From Microbacterium keratanolyticum (GTDB lineage Bacteria > Actinomycetota > Actinomycetes > Actinomycetales > Microbacteriaceae): a DNA stretch of 64,000 nucleotides. The notes under the pieces were generated by a model, which saw nothing but the letters and a program-made list of their open reading frames with translations, did not search any database and was not told the DNA's origin. Location: NCBI RefSeq assembly GCF_016907255.1, contig NZ_JAFBBQ010000001.1, forward strand, positions 434,001-498,000, given 5' to 3'. Made by a program: the position numbers and the translations under genes. Shown piece by piece: positions 55,785 through 63,637 of the stretch. Position 1 is the first letter of the stretch, and each line of letters begins with the position of its first letter.

Positions 55785-57088
55785 CGAGGGATCCGCACGG
55801 TCTGACGCGCATCCTCGCCTCCGCCGAGATGGCGCGCGCCTTTACTCTCACCGTGCTGCTTGCGGTGTTCTCCTCCTTCGCGATCGTGCGGATCAGCGGG
55901 CTGATGACGTTCACGACGATCGTCGTCACTCTGTGCGCGATCGGTTTGGCCATCCTTGTCGTCCGCCGCGACGAGCTCTCTCTGCTTCGGCTCGCACCCA
56001 CGTCGCTGATCGCCTTCCTCCTGTGGGCTCTGGCGAGCGCATTCTGGTCGACGGAGGCGGCGGATACCCTGCGCGGCTGGGCGGCACTGTTCGGCTTCGC
56101 CTTCCTTGCGGTGACCGTCGGTCACATCCGCGACACGCTGCAGACCGTCCGCGCGATCGGCGACACCCTGCGGATCCTGCTCGGTGTATCGCTCGTGCTC
56201 GAGATCTTCTCCGGCATCCTCATCGACACCCCGATCCGACTCCTGGGCATCCAGGGCAATCTCGCCATGGGCGGCCCTGTCCAGGGCATCTTCGGCAGCC
56301 GCAACATGCTCGGCTTCATCGCCGTGATCGCCCTCGTGACTTTTGCGGTCGAGCGCCGTTCGCAGTCCGTCCCGAACGCCGTCGCGATCCCCTCACTCGC
56401 CCTGGCGGGACTTCTCGCCCTCTTCTCGGCCTCGCCGACCGTTCTGGTCCTGGCCGTCGCCGTCGGCATCGCCACCGCGGGCCTCGCCGTCGTGCGGCAC
56501 GCCCGCCCCGAGCGCCGATCCGCGCTCCAATGGACACTGGGAGCAGGTGTCGTCGTCGCTCTCGCCGTCGCCTTCCTCCTGCGGCATCGCATCATCGCCT
56601 GGCTCGACGCAGGAAGCGACTTCAGCACGCGCGCCGATCTATGGAACGCGCTCCTCGACCAGTGGGCCCGCCGACCCCTCCACGGCTGGGGCTGGTATGG
56701 CCCCTGGCAGGCCGACGAGTTCCCCTTCAACGCGATCAACTTCTTCACGAAGGACCAGCACCGCACCGCACTGAACGCCTACTTCGATGCGCTCCTGCAG
56801 GTGGGCGCCGTCGGCTTCGCGCTCATCGTGCTCTTCGGCGGCATCGCCCTCGTGCGCTCCTGGCTGGTCGCGAGCGTCCGACGCTCCGTCGTCTATGCCT
56901 GGACACCCCTGCTGCTGGTGACACTCGGCGTGGAGTCGATGTTCGAGAGCTTCACGCTCTCCGGTCCGGGATGGTTCCTTCTGGTGCTCTGCGCTCTCAG
57001 AGCCGGACAGTCACGGTCGTGGCGCGAGAACATCGATGCCGCTCAGACGGGGACGATCCCGACACTCCCGCCGACGGATCACCGCTGA
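55781..57088 (+). CDS. O-antigen ligase / Wzy-type polymerase family membrane protein (second copy)
   Basis: A 435-residue paralogue of the preceding protein with about 10-12 helices. The same loop is recognisable: STRADLWNALLDQWARRPLHGWGWYGPW and HRTALNAYFDALLQVGAVGFAL, so the H...N.YxD..LQ.GAVG pattern is kept while the surrounding sequence has diverged. The GTG start overlaps the upstream stop as GTGA. Two coupled but diverged enzymes suggest two different acceptors or a heterodimer. The Arg/Trp/Glu-rich tail is cytoplasmic. Confidence 0.85.
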   Translation: MTRDPHGLTRILASAEMARAFTLTVLLAVFSSFAIVRISGLMTFTTIVVTLCAIGLAILVVRRDELSLLRLAPTSLIAFLLWALASAFWSTEAADTLRGWAALFGFAFLAVTVGHIRDTLQTVRAIGDTLRILLGVSLVLEIFSGILIDTPIRLLGIQGNLAMGGPVQGIFGSRNMLGFIAVIALVTFAVERRSQSVPNAVAIPSLALAGLLALFSASPTVLVLAVAVGIATAGLAVVRHARPERRSALQWTLGAGVVVALAVAFLLRHRIIAWLDAGSDFSTRADLWNALLDQWARRPLHGWGWYGPWQADEFPFNAINFFTKDQHRTALNAYFDALLQVGAVGFALIVLFGGIALVRSWLVASVRRSVVYAWTPLLLVTLGVESMFESFTLSGPGWFLLVLCALRAGQSRSWRENIDAAQTGTIPTLPPTDHR

Positions 57089-57126
57089 AGGGCACGACGC
57101 TCAGGGTTCAGCGCTGACCACCAAGG

Positions 57127-57132
57127 TAGGCT
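57127..57132 (+). promoter_or_regulatory. -10 hexamer TAGGCT upstream of the GlfT2-like gene
   Basis: TAGGCT lies about 50 nt before the GTG at 57183 and could start a transcript with a leader of about 44 nt; GGAG (near 57174) is then the ribosome site. The gene may also be read through from the ligase-like genes. Confidence 0.4.
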
Positions 57133-57182
57133 GATCTCTGCTCATCGAATCTGGTGGGCTGTTCCCTCTCGGAGATTCTTTC

Positions 57183-59087
57183 GTGCCTCACGTCTTGCAG
57201 AACGTCGTCTTTCCGCTCGATCGCGACCCGGATCTACTTCCGCTCTACGCCGACCCGGAGACCTGGTCCCTCGTCGACGACAAGACCGTGCGCATGTCCT
57301 CGCGCGCGCACCTGGGAAACATCCTCGGTCGACGCAGCGCCCGTGTGCTCTCCGGTCGCCGCGTCTCCCTTGGCACCTACTTCAACGCCTTTCCCGCGTC
57401 GTACTGGCAGCACTGGACGAGCGTTCGCAACGTTCGTCTGACCGTCCGCACGACGGGTCCCGCGACGATCCTGGTCTATCGCTCCAGCGGAGAAGGCGCC
57501 CGTCAGCGCGTGGCAACACGCGAGGTGTCCGGCGAGGCCACGACGAGCTTCGATCTCGTGCTTGAGCACTACAGCGACGGCGGATGGATCTGGTTCGACG
57601 TCGTCGCCGACGAGAAGAACGCGGTGCTCTCGAGCGCCGAATGGACCACCGAGCAGGACCCGGTTCGACACGGTAAGGCCTCGCTCGGCATCACGACGTA
57701 CAACAAGCCGGACTACTGCATCGAGACTCTCCGCGCGCTCGCGGACGCGCCCGAGGCACTGGAGCTGATCGATCGCATCTTCATCGTCGATCAGGGCGAC
57801 CAGCTGGTGCAGGATCAGCCCGACTACGCGGCCCTCGCGGAGCGCCTCGGCGAGACGCTGCAGATCATCCGGCAGCCGAATCTCGGAGGATCGGGTGGCT
57901 TCTCGCGGTCGATGCTCGAGACTCTGCAGCGTCCTGAGAGCGACTTCGTGCAGTTGCTCGATGACGACGTGCGCATCGAACCCGAGTCTCTGCGGCGCTC
58001 GATCCTGTTCGGCCGCTACGCGACGAAGCCCGTTCTCGTCGGCGGGCACATGTTCGACCTGCTCGACCGGCCCAAGCTCCACGCCTGGGCAGAGGTCGTC
58101 GATGAGACGCCCTTCATGTGGCGCTCGCTCTACCAGGAGACCCTGCCGCACGACTTCGGTGCGTCGAATCTGCGTCAGTCGCCGTTGCTGCACATGCGCA
58201 TGGACGCCGACTACAACGGCTGGTGGATGTGCCTGATCCCCCTCGATGCAATCCGCAAGGTCGGCCTCGCCATGCCCGCTTTCATCAAGTGGGACGATGC
58301 CGAGTTCTGCCTGCGCGCCCGCGAGGCCGGCTACCCCACGGTATCGATGCCCGGCGTCGCGCTCTGGCATGTCTCCTGGGTCGGCAAGGACGACACGATC
58401 GACTGGCAGGCGTACTTCCACGCACGCAACCGCATCGTCGCCGGACTGCTGCACTCCGAGGCACCCCACGGCGGCACCCTCATCCGTCACAGCCGTCGGG
58501 TCGACCTCAAGCATCTGATGATGATGCAGTACTACCCCACAGCACTGCGTGCTCTCGCGCTGCGCGATGTGCTCTCGGGCCCCGAGCACATGCGCAAGAC
58601 GCTCGGAACCGCGATGCCTCGCGCCCGGGCGATCGCCAAGGACTTCCCCGAGACCGTCGTGTATCGCGACCCCGAACTGGTGCTGCGCTCGCGGCGCGGG
58701 CGTCAGGTGTTCATGAAGCAGAAGCAGAACGACGGTCCGAGCGGTTGGGCACTGCGATGGTTCACTGCGACGACCCTCATCCGACACTGGTTCCACCAGC
58801 CCGACCCGGCCAACGTCGAGATGCCCGAGGCGGAGTTCAGCAAGAGCGACGCGTACTGGTGGCGCGTTCCCGTGTTCGACAGTGCTCTCGTGAGCTCGGC
58901 CGATGGCTCCGGCAAGACGATCTACACGCGCGATCGTGCGAACTATCGTCGGATGCTGCGTGATTCCGTGCGCCTGCACCGTCAGCTCCGTCGGCAGTGG
59001 CCCGACCTTCAGCGCCGCTACCGCGCCGCGCTTCCCGAGCTCGTATCCCCCCAGTCCTGGCAGCAGATCTTCGAGGAGAAGGCATGA
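57183..59087 (+). CDS. glfT2: GlfT2-type galactofuranosyltransferase
   Basis: A 634-residue GT2 enzyme of nearly the same length as mycobacterial GlfT2 (637). Residues 1-160 form the N-terminal beta-barrel domain (YFNAFPASYWQHWTSVRNV). The GT-A domain has the nucleotide motif ITTYNK, the metal-binding DDD (260-262, LLDDDVRIEP), NLGGSGGF, WDDAEFCLRA (D371/D372, catalytic base region) and H396. A helical C-terminus follows. GlfT2 polymerises the galactan backbone with alternating beta-1,5 and beta-1,6 Galf units in mycobacteria. Here the product is probably a galactofuranan-type wall glycan. It overlaps the next glycosyltransferase by 4 nt. Confidence 0.9.
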   Translation: MPHVLQNVVFPLDRDPDLLPLYADPETWSLVDDKTVRMSSRAHLGNILGRRSARVLSGRRVSLGTYFNAFPASYWQHWTSVRNVRLTVRTTGPATILVYRSSGEGARQRVATREVSGEATTSFDLVLEHYSDGGWIWFDVVADEKNAVLSSAEWTTEQDPVRHGKASLGITTYNKPDYCIETLRALADAPEALELIDRIFIVDQGDQLVQDQPDYAALAERLGETLQIIRQPNLGGSGGFSRSMLETLQRPESDFVQLLDDDVRIEPESLRRSILFGRYATKPVLVGGHMFDLLDRPKLHAWAEVVDETPFMWRSLYQETLPHDFGASNLRQSPLLHMRMDADYNGWWMCLIPLDAIRKVGLAMPAFIKWDDAEFCLRAREAGYPTVSMPGVALWHVSWVGKDDTIDWQAYFHARNRIVAGLLHSEAPHGGTLIRHSRRVDLKHLMMMQYYPTALRALALRDVLSGPEHMRKTLGTAMPRARAIAKDFPETVVYRDPELVLRSRRGRQVFMKQKQNDGPSGWALRWFTATTLIRHWFHQPDPANVEMPEAEFSKSDAYWWRVPVFDSALVSSADGSGKTIYTRDRANYRRMLRDSVRLHRQLRRQWPDLQRRYRAALPELVSPQSWQQIFEEKA

Positions 59088-60064
59088 CCGAGGCTGTACC
59101 CGCCTCCCCGAGCACCGGTGCGTTCGACCCGGCATCCGCGACGATCGCCATCGTCACATTCAATCGCTCTCACCTGCTGACGGGCCTGCTGGAGAGCATC
59201 AGCGCGATGGAACCCAAGCCGGGTCACGTCGTGATCGTCGACAACGCCTCGCAGGATGACACGACCGAGGTCGTCGAGTCGTTCCGCGATCGCATCGGCA
59301 CCGAGCTCGTCTACCGCCGGCTCGACACCAACACGGGTGGATCGGGCGGCTTCAGCGAGGGAATGCGGGTCGCCTACGAGCTGGGATCCGAGTGGATCTG
59401 GCTCATGGACGACGATGTCGAGGTCCTCCCCCAGGGTCTTGCCCAGATGGGCAAGTGGGCTCCGCGCTTCAAGAGCATCCAGGGGCGACGCTACGACTAT
59501 GACGGGAGCGCGTTCTACTGGCAGTACCGCATCGCAGAGCGGATGGGCATCCCGATCCCCTTCGCCCCGGCGGGCTTCGACGCCACCGGCTTCAAGGAGA
59601 TGAACAGCGGATGCTTCGAGGGGATGTTCATCCACCGCTCGATCGTGCAGCAGATCGGCCTGCCTGACCCGCGTTTCTTCATCTACTGGGATGACCAGAT
59701 GTACGGATGGCTGGCGTCGCGGAAGACGACGGCCGTCATCGTGGACGAGTTCGTGCTGCGCCGCACGCGCGAGATCAAGCAGTGGGACATGGGCATCCGC
59801 CACATGAACGCCTCCAGCAACGCCTACCGCTACTACATCATGCGCAACCGGGCATACATCAAGCACTACTACCGCGCGCTCGGGGTCTACAACCCGGTGC
59901 TCTTCGGCCTCGGGACGACCATGACGTTCGCCAAGGAGCTCATTCGCCTGCTGTTCGTCGAGCGCACAGTGCGCGGCACCAGCAATCTCTTCCGAGGGAT
60001 TCGCGACGGTGGCCGCATTGCGCGCGACCGTTCCTGGCAGCCCATGGCACCCTTGGAAGCATGA
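59084..60064 (+). CDS. GT2 glycosyltransferase, GlfT1-like
   Basis: A 326-residue GT-A enzyme: AIVTFNRSHLLTGLLESI, VVIVDNASQDDT, NTGGSGGFSEGM, the metal site WLMDDDVEVLP (about 110-120), and YWDDQMYGWLASRK as the catalytic-base region. Size and motifs resemble GlfT1, which adds the first Galf residues to the lipid-linked rhamnosyl-GlcNAc primer before GlfT2 extends the chain. Direct coupling to GlfT2 supports this. Other galactofuranosyl or rhamnosyl activities cannot be excluded. Start fixed by the ATGA overlap. Confidence 0.85.
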   Translation: MTEAVPASPSTGAFDPASATIAIVTFNRSHLLTGLLESISAMEPKPGHVVIVDNASQDDTTEVVESFRDRIGTELVYRRLDTNTGGSGGFSEGMRVAYELGSEWIWLMDDDVEVLPQGLAQMGKWAPRFKSIQGRRYDYDGSAFYWQYRIAERMGIPIPFAPAGFDATGFKEMNSGCFEGMFIHRSIVQQIGLPDPRFFIYWDDQMYGWLASRKTTAVIVDEFVLRRTREIKQWDMGIRHMNASSNAYRYYIMRNRAYIKHYYRALGVYNPVLFGLGTTMTFAKELIRLLFVERTVRGTSNLFRGIRDGGRIARDRSWQPMAPLEA

Positions 60065-60672
60065 GCATGAACGAGCAGCAACCGGACGTCCAGTGGGTCT
60101 TCCCTCCGGAGAAAAACCGCGCCGGACGCGTGTGGCTGATCGTCGGTCTTGTCGCCGCGGTTCTTCTGATCGCGGGGGCCCTCGCCTTCTTCCTGATTCC
60201 GCGGGATGGGGCTCCGACTCCCGGGTCGTCGAGTTCTCCTTCGCCTTCCGCGAGTGCCACGCGCACGCCCACACCGACTCCTACGCGTACGCCGACGCCG
60301 GTTCCGACCGTGTCGCCGGCGCCACTGCCTTCCGCTCCCGTGACGGAGCCGCCCGCTCCAGTCGAGCCGGGCACAGGCGAGTTCGGCGCCGCGGTCGCCG
60401 GACGCCTCGCCGATGCCAGCGTCGGGCTTGATCTGATCGCCAACGGCGCGGATGCACTGCCCATCATCGATCAGCTGGAACTCGATGCGCAGCAGTTGGC
60501 GGACACGGTCGCGCCCGCCGCACTCGATGCGCAGTGGCGAGAGTCAGTGAATGCCTACGCGAGCAGCCTGCGTGCGCTCCGCGACGTCGTCAACGCATCC
60601 GAGGATGTCTCCTCCGCGGTGTCCACCGCGGCCGCGAACGTGCAGCAGCTGAAGGCGATCGCGGGCGTCTGA
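60061..60672 (+). CDS. Membrane-anchored protein with Ser/Thr/Pro linker
   Basis: A 203-residue protein: short cytoplasmic part, one transmembrane helix (about 25-46; VWLIVGLVAAVLLIAGALAFF), then a Pro/Thr/Ser-rich linker (about 52-105) with TPTPTPTRTPTP and a C-terminal helical domain (about 110-203). The linker is the type that crosses the cell wall and is often glycosylated. It overlaps the GlfT1-like gene by 4 nt (ATGA), so it is made together with the glycosyltransferases. An alternative ATG lies 6 nt downstream. Function unknown. Confidence 0.75.
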   Translation: MSMNEQQPDVQWVFPPEKNRAGRVWLIVGLVAAVLLIAGALAFFLIPRDGAPTPGSSSSPSPSASATRTPTPTPTRTPTPVPTVSPAPLPSAPVTEPPAPVEPGTGEFGAAVAGRLADASVGLDLIANGADALPIIDQLELDAQQLADTVAPAALDAQWRESVNAYASSLRALRDVVNASEDVSSAVSTAAANVQQLKAIAGV

Positions 60673-60682
60673 CCGCCTCCCT

Positions 60683-61555
60683 TCAGCCCACGTCACGCGT
60701 GACGAGAATTGGTACGCGTTGCGCGGGGATGCGGGATAGGTCGATGACTGTACGCTCGCCGAGCGCCGCTGCGAGTTCCACCCGGTAGCGTGTCGGAGCC
60801 ACCCCCTGACATGTGGCGGCGGCTGGCTGATCGCTTGGTGGCGCTACCGCCACGGCAAGTTCGATTCGATCGTCGAACTCGCGGAGCCGCACGATTTCTA
60901 TGCGACCCTCGGCGCTCAGTCCGCTCCGACAGGTCATGTCTGACACCCAGATGTCAATGAAGGAGTCTTCCGGACTGTTGTCCGCGGCGAGCGCGATCAC
61001 GGGGTTGTCTGCATCTTCGCGCAGAGGCAGTTCGAACGCGCACGTGTTCTCGAACGTCGGATACCACTGCGAAGCATCGACCGGCTTCACGGGATCGATG
61101 AGGAACAGTCGCATCTCGTAGTCGGCGGGCAGCGTGATGTACTGGACGGTCTCTGAACTCTGCGGCCGCAACAGCACCACACGATCCGCGCGTTCCTCTC
61201 CGATGATCCAGTCCTCTGGGAGCGTCTCGAAGGCCACCCCTTTCGCGTTCGGGCCGAGATCTTGGCGCGTCACGGCGGCCGCGGCGGCAGGGCCGAGCTC
61301 GGTTGCAGGACGCGGATCGAGAAGTGCGTCGACTTCGAAGGTCACGTCGAGGAAGCCATGACCGTTGCACACGACCGTCGTGGGCAGCGGCAGTTCCTGC
61401 GTCAACGATGTCCTCTCCGCGGTATCCGCAGAAGCAGACCGGGGCGAGGCGCTCTTCGAGCCGCTTTCGCGGTCCACCGGGGTGCATGCGGCGAGCAGCA
61501 GAACGGCAAGTGACATCACACCGATCTGGCGCACAGCGCGGGCTCTCGCGCTCAT
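60683..61555 (-). CDS. Putative lipoprotein of the ECF-sigma operon
   Basis: A 290-residue protein with a signal peptide and lipobox LLAAC (lipidated C24), followed by a Ser-rich linker (30-52). The mature part is beta-rich and has exactly four cysteines (C63, C172, C209, C249), suggesting two disulfides in an extracytoplasmic fold. It is the third gene of a sigma factor / membrane protein / lipoprotein operon with 4-nt overlaps, so it is likely a co-regulator or sensor. No family was recognised. It converges with the 60061 gene. Confidence 0.75.
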   Translation of the reverse strand: MSARARAVRQIGVMSLAVLLLAACTPVDRESGSKSASPRSASADTAERTSLTQELPLPTTVVCNGHGFLDVTFEVDALLDPRPATELGPAAAAAVTRQDLGPNAKGVAFETLPEDWIIGEERADRVVLLRPQSSETVQYITLPADYEMRLFLIDPVKPVDASQWYPTFENTCAFELPLREDADNPVIALAADNSPEDSFIDIWVSDMTCRSGLSAEGRIEIVRLREFDDRIELAVAVAPPSDQPAAATCQGVAPTRYRVELAAALGERTVIDLSRIPAQRVPILVTRDVG

Positions 61556-62229
61556 TCTGCCTCCTCGGAGCGCGTCGGGGCAGCAGCAAGCGGCTCAAGA
61601 CCGAACCGCGCGCAGCTGATACCTCCCGGCAGCACGATGAGCGCGCCGTCGCTGACACACACGCCCGCATCCGTGCCGCGGGAAGAGGCCTGGAACTCCA
61701 CGCCGATCTCACCGACATCGGCGAGATCGGGTGCCGCGGAGGACTGCGGTCCGGCCTCCGACAACGCACCGTCCTCGGCACTCTCTTCCGCCGTCGCGCA
61801 CGCCGCCCTCAGGTCGGATTCGGTGACGACGAGACCGGATGCCTCGACGTGCACGATCGGCGCGGAGCTCAGGATCCGGGTGATGTGCGCAGGCGAGCCC
61901 GTCGCGCTCTGAGGCACGACATCAGACAGCACCGCCCCCGACACGCAGTGCACCTCCACGGTGGCCGTCGCCGGCGGAGTCGGTAACGCCACAGGGGCCC
62001 TCTGCTCCGGTAATCCCGCGATCCCTGTCCCGACCGCAATGGCCCCCGCAACGGCCGCAGTTGCCAGGCCCATCGCGGCCAATCGCGACCGCCCGTTCGT
62101 GCGCCGCGCTGGCATCGCTGCTGTGTCGTCACGGGCGTGTGCGACCAGCATCCGCCGAAGGCTCGCACGGAACTGCGGATCCATCGCCGTCTCGCGCATG
62201 CCTTCGCTCCCGTCTCGCGTGTCGTTCAT
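61552..62229 (-). CDS. Single-pass membrane protein, probable anti-sigma factor of the ECF operon
   Basis: A 225-residue protein: cytoplasmic N-terminus (1-49) with FRASLRRMLVAHARDD, a transmembrane helix (about 50-73), and an extracytoplasmic part with four cysteines (C95, C144, C191, C206). Position directly after an ECF sigma gene, with ATGA overlaps on both sides, and this topology fit a transmembrane anti-sigma factor, but no zinc or known anti-sigma motif is present. The N-terminal helix may bind the sigma factor. Start set at 62229 by the overlap rather than the longer frame. Confidence 0.7.
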   Translation of the reverse strand: MNDTRDGSEGMRETAMDPQFRASLRRMLVAHARDDTAAMPARRTNGRSRLAAMGLATAAVAGAIAVGTGIAGLPEQRAPVALPTPPATATVEVHCVSGAVLSDVVPQSATGSPAHITRILSSAPIVHVEASGLVVTESDLRAACATAEESAEDGALSEAGPQSSAAPDLADVGEIGVEFQASSRGTDAGVCVSDGALIVLPGGISCARFGLEPLAAAPTRSEEAE

Positions 62230-62816
62230 CCCTGGACTCCCCGCCACTGCGACACCACGTCCGGGTGCCCCGCCTCCAACGCCTCGCGGAGCCGCTTCTT
62301 CGCGCGAGAAAGCCGCGTCCTCACGGTCCCTGCCGGCACGCGCATCAGCACGGCGACCTCGCGCGGCGGCAGCTCCTCGATGACGCAGAGCATCAGGATC
62401 TCCTGGTCTCTACGACTCAACTGACCGAAAGACGACTGCACGGGTGCGCGACGACTCGTCACGCCCTGTTCCTCTGCCACGTGCTCGGCATGATCCGGCG
62501 CATCCTCGATCCGCAGCTGTCGCAGTGCGCGCTCATGACGGATGCGGCCGCGCTCCAGATTGCGCGACAGATTCGTCGCCGTCACCAGCAGCCAGGCAAG
62601 CGGCGAGCCGTCCACGACACGCACACGGGTGCGTGACCGCCAGGCCTCCAGGAAAACCATCGCGGTGACGTCCTCGGCGTCCGCTTGCTGTGCAACCAGA
62701 CGACGCGCATGACGGTACACGCGGTCACCGTGACGATCGAAGATCTCGGCGAACGCGGCGTCATCTGCCTGCGCCGCACGCGCCCACAGCGCGGCATCCG
62801 CCTGCATCCCCGTCAC
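62226..62816 (-). CDS. ECF RNA polymerase sigma factor
   Basis: A 196-residue ECF sigma factor. Region 2 (about 10-80) shows FAEIFDRHGDRVYRHARR, QADAEDVTAMVFLEAWR and PLAWLLVTATNLSRNLER. Region 4 (about 120-175) shows FGQLSRRDQEILMLCVIEELPPREVAVLMRVPAGTVRTRLSRAKKRLREAL. The GTG at 62816 is preferred because GGAGGAGG lies 6 nt upstream; an ATG 18 nt earlier overlaps that site. The next gene is its likely membrane partner. Targets unknown; the setting among envelope glycan genes suggests surface stress. Confidence 0.88.
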   Translation of the reverse strand: MTGMQADAALWARAAQADDAAFAEIFDRHGDRVYRHARRLVAQQADAEDVTAMVFLEAWRSRTRVRVVDGSPLAWLLVTATNLSRNLERGRIRHERALRQLRIEDAPDHAEHVAEEQGVTSRRAPVQSSFGQLSRRDQEILMLCVIEELPPREVAVLMRVPAGTVRTRLSRAKKRLREALEAGHPDVVSQWRGVQG

Positions 62817-62841
62817 CGCATCCCTCCTCCACATACACCTG

Positions 62842-62862
62842 AGACCCCCTGCGGCGGGGTCT
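62842..62862. promoter_or_regulatory. Inverted repeat between the Wzt gene and the ECF sigma gene
   Basis: AGACCCC and GGGGTCT form perfect 7-nt arms around 7 nt. It may be a weak terminator of the upstream ABC gene or an operator in the sigma-factor promoter; there is no T tract, so neither is certain. Confidence 0.35.
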
Positions 62863-62900
62863 AAGAAGGAGTGTCCGCGGAAGGCGAAACGTTACACACG

Positions 62901-63635
62901 TCAGCGCGAGTAGTCGGCGTTGTACCTGTCGAGGACGTCACCGATCGGGGCGTCGAGCACGAGGGCGCCCTTGTCGAGATAGAGCCCTCGCGTGCAGAAC
63001 CGGCGCAGGTCACGTTCGTTGTGACTGACGAAGAAGAGCGTTCGTCCCTCGCTGAGCAATTCGTCGATGCGCTTGTAGCACTTGTCCCGGAAGGCCTTGT
63101 CGCCGACGGCGAGAACTTCATCGACCAGGAGAATCGGTTCGTCCAGCTGCGAGACCACGGCGAAGGCGAGTCGCACCTTCATCCCGTTGGACAGGTGCTT
63201 GTAGGGAGTGTCTTCGAACCCATCGAGCTCCGCGAACGCGATGATGTCGTCGTAGCGACGGCTCACCTCCGCGCGCGACATCCCATGCAGACCCGCTGTC
63301 AGGCGAACATTCTCACGCACCGTGAGGTCACCGACGAAACCGCCGGTGATCTCGATGAGCGGAGCGACGCCGCCGCGCACCGTGACCGTGCCCTCATCCG
63401 CCAGCAGCACGCCGGCGACGAGACGCAGCAGGGTCGACTTCCCCTGACCGTTGCGTCCGACCACCCCGATCGCTTCACCGGGAGCCACGGCGAACGACAC
63501 GTTGCGCAGCGCCCAGAACTCACCAGGGCGGGAGCGTCGGGATGCGCCGGCGAAGAGGTCCTTGAAACTCCGTCGTCCTCGCCGATTGCGGCGGAACCGC
63601 ACGCCGAGGTCCGTGACATCGATCGCATTCACCAT
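62901..63635 (-). CDS. wzt: Polysaccharide export ABC transporter ATPase (Wzt/RfbE type)
   Basis: A 244-residue ATPase. Walker A is GRNGQGKST (60-68), the signature loop is LSNGMKVRLAF, and Walker B is PILLVDEVLAVGD followed by the H-loop SHNERD. The short N-terminal extension and the absence of a C-terminal carbohydrate-binding domain match RfbE (Rv3781), which with a Wzm permease flips lipid-linked galactan across the membrane. The ATG at 63635 is favoured by AAGGGA at 7 nt; a GTG at 63641 would overlap the upstream Nudix stop. The permease is not in this window. Confidence 0.9.
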   Translation of the reverse strand: MVNAIDVTDLGVRFRRNRRGRRSFKDLFAGASRRSRPGEFWALRNVSFAVAPGEAIGVVGRNGQGKSTLLRLVAGVLLADEGTVTVRGGVAPLIEITGGFVGDLTVRENVRLTAGLHGMSRAEVSRRYDDIIAFAELDGFEDTPYKHLSNGMKVRLAFAVVSQLDEPILLVDEVLAVGDKAFRDKCYKRIDELLSEGRTLFFVSHNERDLRRFCTRGLYLDKGALVLDAPIGDVLDRYNADYSR

Positions 63636-63637
63636 GG

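Noticed and set aside
60270-60330. CRISPR-like or simple repeat in the Thr/Pro linker region
   Set aside because: The repeated ACGCC/ACACC units encode a Thr-Pro linker in frame; no spacer-repeat structure.
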